Below, in pieces: positions 15,753 through 19,051 of a stretch of DNA of 19,051 nucleotides; position 1 is the stretch's first letter, and each line of letters begins with the position of its first letter. The DNA comes from an uncultured Sediminicola sp. (GTDB lineage Bacteria > Bacteroidota > Bacteroidia > Flavobacteriales > Flavobacteriaceae): contig CALHVB010000118.1 of NCBI GenBank assembly GCA_938039345.1, positions 1-19,051 on the forward strand, given 5' to 3'. The notes beneath the pieces are model-generated. The model worked only from the letters and a program-made list of their open reading frames with translations, had not been told where the DNA came from and searched no databases. The translations under genes and the position numbers were made by a program.

Positions 15753-16763
15753 ATGAAAAAAATTGTTTATTCGCTCCTACTATTGTTTAGTGCAACGAGT
15801 ATGGCGCAATCGAATATAAATGAATTGTTAGCGGCAGGATTAAATGATGCAGAACGTTTTACAAATAGTTACATGAATCCGGTTACAGATGGGTTAATGT
15901 ATAGTATGTCTAACGGATGGTATAACACAGCAGAAGCAAAACCTTTAGGAGGTTTTGAGATTTCTATCATAGGAAATATGGCTTCTTTTAAAAATAAAGA
16001 TGATCAAAAGAGTTTTGTTTTAAATACTGCTGATTATGAAAATATATCTTTTCAAGATGGCAGTGCTTCTAAAACGGTATCAACAGCATTAGGAGGTATA
16101 GAAAATGTGCAAATTTTAGTGTCTGCGGAGGTTAATGGGAATACAGTGTCTCAAGAAATAGAATTACCTACTGGATTGGCATCAGAAAATATAAATTTTG
16201 TACCATCTGCTTTTTTGCAAGCAAGTGTAGGTTTGGTAAAAGGATTAGAACTAAAGGCTAGATTTTTACCAAAAATAGATGTAGATGGATCTTCTTTAGG
16301 TTTCTATGGGGTGGGTATACAACAAGAATTTACAAAGTGGTTACCAGCAGATAAATTGTTACCAGTAGCAATATCTGGAGTAATAGGATATACACATTTA
16401 GATGCTTCTTATGATTTAGAAAATACTGGCGCTATAAACGGTAGTAATCAAAGTTTAGAAATGGCTATGAACACATGGGTTTTTCAAGCAGTAGTTTCTA
16501 CAAAGTTACCCGTAATTAATTTTTATGGAGGCGTAGGATATTTTACAGGAAAATCGGAAGTAGATGTGTTGGGTACTTATATTGTAACGGCTAATCCGCT
16601 ACCAATAACATATACAGATCCATTTAAATTAAGTAATAAAGCAAGTGGAGTAGCAGGAAATGTAGGAGCAAAACTAAAATTAGGATTTTTTAGGTTACAT
16701 GCAGATTATACCTTAGCAGCTTTTAATAGTTTGTCTTTTGGAGTTAATTTTGGTTTTAGATAA
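15753..16763 (+). CDS. DUF6588 family outer-membrane-type protein
   Basis: A 336-residue secreted protein with a signal peptide (MKKIVYSLLLLFSATSMA, cleavage before QSN). The mature part starts with NINELLAAGLNDAERFTNSYMNP and GLMYSMSNGWYNTAEAKPLGGFE, which I associate with the DUF6588 family of Bacteroidota. The remaining sequence alternates short amphipathic strands and turns, and ends with LSFGVNFGFR, an aromatic-plus-charged end as in outer-membrane beta-barrels. Internal blocks such as LQASVGLVKGLELKARFLP and FYGGVGYFTGK fit barrel strands. A barrel in the outer membrane is therefore inferred; the function is unknown. It lies between gyrB and mdh with terminators on both sides, so it is probably expressed alone. 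Confidence 0.85.
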   Translation: MKKIVYSLLLLFSATSMAQSNINELLAAGLNDAERFTNSYMNPVTDGLMYSMSNGWYNTAEAKPLGGFEISIIGNMASFKNKDDQKSFVLNTADYENISFQDGSASKTVSTALGGIENVQILVSAEVNGNTVSQEIELPTGLASENINFVPSAFLQASVGLVKGLELKARFLPKIDVDGSSLGFYGVGIQQEFTKWLPADKLLPVAISGVIGYTHLDASYDLENTGAINGSNQSLEMAMNTWVFQAVVSTKLPVINFYGGVGYFTGKSEVDVLGTYIVTANPLPITYTDPFKLSNKASGVAGNVGAKLKLGFFRLHADYTLAAFNSLSFGVNFGFR

Positions 16764-16771
16764 AAAATAAA

Positions 16772-16803
16772 AAAACGCAATCTTAAACTTAAGATTGCGT
16801 TTT
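16772..16803. terminator. Bidirectional terminator between convergent genes
   Basis: A 15-base perfect inverted repeat (16772-16786 with 16789-16803) has an A-rich left end and a T-rich right end. It sits between the DUF6588 gene and the convergent lipoprotein gene. Confidence 0.88.
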
Positions 16804-16829
16804 AATGTTCTATTTTGAAAGATGATTGG

Positions 16830-17207
16830 TTATTCTCTAATAGCCAATATATTGCCATTCTGGTCTTTAAGAATAATTGTATTGTCGTCAGTAATCATAC
16901 TAACAATATCCTCAGGGAAATCAGTTCCTGGATAAGATATAGTATAAACTCCATCTTTTTGAGACCATCTATAATCTGTTTTAAATGATACTACATTATT
17001 ATTATAACTGTGATATCTTCCTAGATAAGCATCATTAAAAATCCATTCTTGCCTCGAGGGGTTTTCTATTGTTTTGTTTGTTGTGGATATATTGTTCTCG
17101 TTAGACCATATACCAATAATCGGGTCATTATTCTCCTCAATAGGAGAACAATTGTAAAATATAGCAACAGCAAAGATTGCCACTATAGAAAGTAAAGCTT
17201 TGTTCAT
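16830..17207 (-). CDS. Small lipoprotein, lipocalin-like
   Basis: A 125-residue protein with an N-terminal hydrophobic signal ending at Cys20 (AIFYNC), most likely lipidated. The -1 Asn is unusual for a lipobox, which normally has Gly, Ala or Ser there, but Bacteroidota tolerate looser lipoboxes. Next comes an acidic stretch (SPIEENND) that could be a surface-export signal for lipoproteins in this phylum, which is speculative. The mature part starts with IIGIWSNEN, the G-x-W opening of lipocalin-like folds, followed by strands such as QEWIFNDAYLGRYHSY, GVYTISYPG and NTIILKDQNG. I cannot name a specific family with certainty. It is convergent with DUF6588 and divergent from mdh. A perfect inverted repeat lies on its likely -7 box. 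Confidence 0.75.
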   Translation of the reverse strand: MNKALLSIVAIFAVAIFYNCSPIEENNDPIIGIWSNENNISTTNKTIENPSRQEWIFNDAYLGRYHSYNNNVVSFKTDYRWSQKDGVYTISYPGTDFPEDIVSMITDDNTIILKDQNGNILAIRE

Positions 17208-17236
17208 ATTAAGTAGGTTTATCAGATTTGGGATCT

Positions 17237-17252
17237 GTTATATAAATATAAC
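17237..17252 (-). promoter_or_regulatory. Palindrome over the likely promoter of the lipoprotein gene
   Basis: GTTATAT-AA-ATATAAC is a perfect 7-bp inverted repeat about 30 bases upstream of the lipoprotein ATG. It includes TATATTTA on the minus strand, one base from TAnnTTTG. It could be an operator, but AT-rich palindromes also arise by chance. Confidence 0.35.
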
Positions 17253-17387
17253 ATAGAAGACTTTTGTATTATTGTTTAAAATCGACGTATTGCATTTTAT
17301 TGCCCACTTTTTCGTTTAAATGCTCTTTTTTTTAACATTTGTTGTAAAAATTACATTTAGTGTTGTGTATTGTTTAAAAATGGATAT

Positions 17388-17414
17388 AACTAAGTATTCG
17401 CTACTTAGTTTTTG
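17388..17414 (+). terminator. Terminator-like hairpin upstream of mdh
   Basis: AACTAAGTA (17388-17396) pairs perfectly with TACTTAGTT (17402-17410) around TTCGC, followed by TTTTG. It lies 53 bases before the mdh ATG in a 259-bp divergent region where no upstream plus-strand gene needs a terminator. It may be a leader attenuator, the end of a small RNA, or a protein-binding repeat. Confidence 0.45.
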
Positions 17415-17466
17415 TTTAAAATCAGTATTTTTACGCAATTAAAAATTAAATTCTAAAAAATATATA

Positions 17467-18393
17467 ATGAAAGTTACTGTAGTAGGAGCAGGTGCTGTTG
17501 GCGCAAGTTGTGCAGAGTACATAGCGATTAAAGATTTTGCATCAGAAGTTGTAATATTAGATATTAAAGAAGGGTATGCTGAAGGTAAAGCAATGGACCT
17601 AATGCAAACGGCTTCATTAAATGGGTTCGATACTAAAATTGTAGGTAGTACAAGCGATTATTCTAAAACAGCAGGGAGTAATATTGCAGTAATTACATCT
17701 GGAATTCCTAGAAAACCAGGGATGACTAGAGAGGAATTAATAGGAATAAATGCAGGCATTGTAAAAACAGTATCAGCAAGTTTAATAGAGCATTCTCCTA
17801 ACGTTATTATTATTGTGGTTAGTAACCCAATGGATACAATGACTTATTTAGTACATAAAACTACCGGATTACCAAAGAATAGAATTATAGGTATGGGAGG
17901 TGCATTAGATAGTGCTCGTTTTAAATACCGTTTAGCAGAAGCTTTAGAAGCGCCAATATCTGATGTAGACGGAATGGTAATTGGAGGACACAGTGATAAA
18001 GGTATGGTGCCATTAACAGCACATGCTACCAGAAATAGTCTTAAAGTATCAGAGTTTTTATCTGAAGAAAGATTAGAGCAAGTGGCAGCAGATACTAAGG
18101 TTGGTGGAGCAACATTAACAAAATTATTAGGAACAAGTGCTTGGTATGCTCCAGGTGCTGCAGTTTCTGGTTTGGTGCAAGCAATTGCATGCGATCAAAA
18201 GAAAATGTTCCCATGTTCTACTTATTTAGAAGGAGAGTATAATTTAAATGATATTTGTATTGGAGTTCCTGTTATTTTAGGAAAAAACGGTATCGAGAAA
18301 ATTGTAGAGATAGAATTAAGTGATGCAGAGAAAGCAAAAATGCAAGAAAGTGCAGCAGGAGTTAAGAAAACTAACGGATTATTAGAGTTGTAG
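17467..18393 (+). CDS. mdh: Malate dehydrogenase
   Basis: The citric-acid-cycle enzyme that interconverts malate and oxaloacetate with NAD. It has 308 residues and belongs to the lactate-dehydrogenase-like type of malate dehydrogenase, cytoplasmic and usually tetrameric. Visible are the Rossmann loop GAGAVG (7-12), the NAD-selecting Asp32 in VVILDI, the substrate loop IPRKPGMTREE with Arg82 and Arg88, VSNPMDTMTY (118 on), Asp148 and Arg151 in GGALDSARFKYRL, and the catalytic His175 in GGHSDKGM. Arg82, where lactate dehydrogenases have Gln, marks it as malate specific. The length is typical. A terminator follows closely, so it appears to be transcribed alone. Confidence 0.96.
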   Translation: MKVTVVGAGAVGASCAEYIAIKDFASEVVILDIKEGYAEGKAMDLMQTASLNGFDTKIVGSTSDYSKTAGSNIAVITSGIPRKPGMTREELIGINAGIVKTVSASLIEHSPNVIIIVVSNPMDTMTYLVHKTTGLPKNRIIGMGGALDSARFKYRLAEALEAPISDVDGMVIGGHSDKGMVPLTAHATRNSLKVSEFLSEERLEQVAADTKVGGATLTKLLGTSAWYAPGAAVSGLVQAIACDQKKMFPCSTYLEGEYNLNDICIGVPVILGKNGIEKIVEIELSDAEKAKMQESAAGVKKTNGLLEL

Positions 18394-18413
18394 TACTTTA
18401 AAAACGGAATATA

Positions 18414-18444
18414 TAAAAGAGCAACTTAACTAGTTGCTCTTTTA
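18414..18444 (+). terminator. Terminator after mdh
   Basis: A 13-bp perfect stem (18414-18426 with 18432-18444), loop TAACT, with a T-rich end, begins 20 bases past the mdh stop. Confidence 0.9.
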
Positions 18445-18478
18445 TGTTTTATAGCCAATAGCTACTGTGTTTTGTGAG

Positions 18479-18520
18479 TTCTGCAATTTGTTATAGTATA
18501 TTTATGCGAAAATTGCAGAA
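18479..18520 (+). promoter_or_regulatory. Inverted repeat around the start of the last gene
   Basis: TTCTGCAATTT (18479-18489) and AAATTGCAGAA (18510-18520) are perfect 11-base inverted copies separated by 20 bases. The spacer holds TATATTTA, a near -7 box, and the possible ATG at 18504. This fits an operator over a promoter, or an mRNA hairpin hiding a start codon. Confidence 0.45.
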
Positions 18521-19051
18521 ATCCAGTCTTTATTTTTATATTTGGCGCATGAATACGAAATGGTATTTTAGTACTTTAATTATTATGCTTGCATTTTTGG
18601 GCTTGTATAAGGAAGATACTATTGTACCTAATCAACAAATTGTTCTACAATTTGCAGATACTCAGGAAGCATCACAAGAAGCTAAAAATGCGTTGGAGCT
18701 TGCAACTACTCTTTTACAATCTATAGGTGTAGATTATATTAATGTTGAAGAACATAAAGAAAAGCAGTTAAAAATTACTTATTACAGTGCTAAAGATGTA
18801 GCGAGTATAAAAGCTTTACTTCTAAAAAATAATCTTTATTTAGATTACGCTTCTAAAAATAAGGAAGAATTACCTACAGATAAAAAAGAGAACAGTTATA
18901 ATATAGATGTATGTGAAATTCAAAACAGCTCTGATACAGGGTCTGATTTGAGTGGAAAATATACATTAGAGGTAAAACAAGAATACGATGGAGTTAATAA
19001 TCCTAATGTTTTTACCTATGTTAATCAAATAGATACGAGAGAGAAAGATAG
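18504..19051 (+). CDS. Unrecognised membrane-anchored protein, 3' end outside the window
   Basis: An open frame runs to the window edge without a stop. Two starts are possible: ATG at 18504 (MRKLQKSSLYFYIWRMNTKW) and ATG at 18549 (MNTKWYFSTLIIMLAF). The near -7 box ends just before 18504, which would make that start almost leaderless, so 18549 is also plausible. A single hydrophobic helix (TLIIMLAFLGLY) looks like a membrane anchor or uncleaved signal. It is followed by an exported-looking region with NQQIVLQFADTQEASQEAKN and a segment (YINVEEHKEKQLKITYYSAKDV) reminiscent of alternating strands and helices. About 180 residues are visible. I do not recognise the family, and it may be a conserved flavobacterial protein. 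Confidence 0.7.
   Translation, partial: MRKLQKSSLYFYIWRMNTKWYFSTLIIMLAFLGLYKEDTIVPNQQIVLQFADTQEASQEAKNALELATTLLQSIGVDYINVEEHKEKQLKITYYSAKDVASIKALLLKNNLYLDYASKNKEELPTDKKENSYNIDVCEIQNSSDTGSDLSGKYTLEVKQEYDGVNNPNVFTYVNQIDTREKD

Overview
The window is AT-rich chromosomal DNA from a member of the Bacteroidota, most likely the family Flavobacteriaceae. Evidence is the promoter style (several start sites sit below TAnnTTTG boxes, some with an upstream TTTG about 19 bases away), the near absence of Shine-Dalgarno sequences except on rpsU, and gene families typical of the group (DUF2851, DUF2167, DUF2911, DUF6588, YceI with MarR, and the HhH protein with an FNKQERSG N-terminus). I see no mobile elements, CRISPR arrays, rRNA or tRNA genes.

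Left part (1-2812), minus strand: a MarR-type regulator and a secreted YceI protein form a likely operon ending in a long hairpin. Next comes a complete-looking trp attenuation system: a promoter, an 18-residue leader peptide with three consecutive Trp codons, mutually exclusive RNA stems, a terminator, and then trpE, whose 3' end lies outside the window.

Middle (2813-9787), plus strand: a single-domain rhodanese with its own terminator. It is followed by a tightly packed run: DUF2851, PspC, a 2TM-RCK potassium channel, an AGCS sodium:amino-acid symporter, an HhH (ComEA-like) membrane protein and an acyl-CoA dehydrogenase. Then comes rpsU (bS21), which carries the only strong Shine-Dalgarno sequence in the window. 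A terminator-like hairpin lies inside the first codons of the HhH gene.

Right part (9788-19051): a DUF2167 membrane protein converges on a secreted DUF2911 protein. asnB follows, interrupted by one in-frame TAA at codon 297 in an otherwise full-length 554-codon gene. After it come gyrB, a DUF6588 outer-membrane-type protein, a convergent small lipoprotein, malate dehydrogenase, and the 5' part of an unrecognised membrane-anchored protein running off the end.

Most genes are housekeeping. No multi-gene defence or biosynthetic system is visible. The notable content is regulatory: the trp attenuator with an almost leaderless leader peptide, the rpsU Shine-Dalgarno sequence in a phylum that largely does not use them, the broken asnB, and several inverted repeats at promoters.
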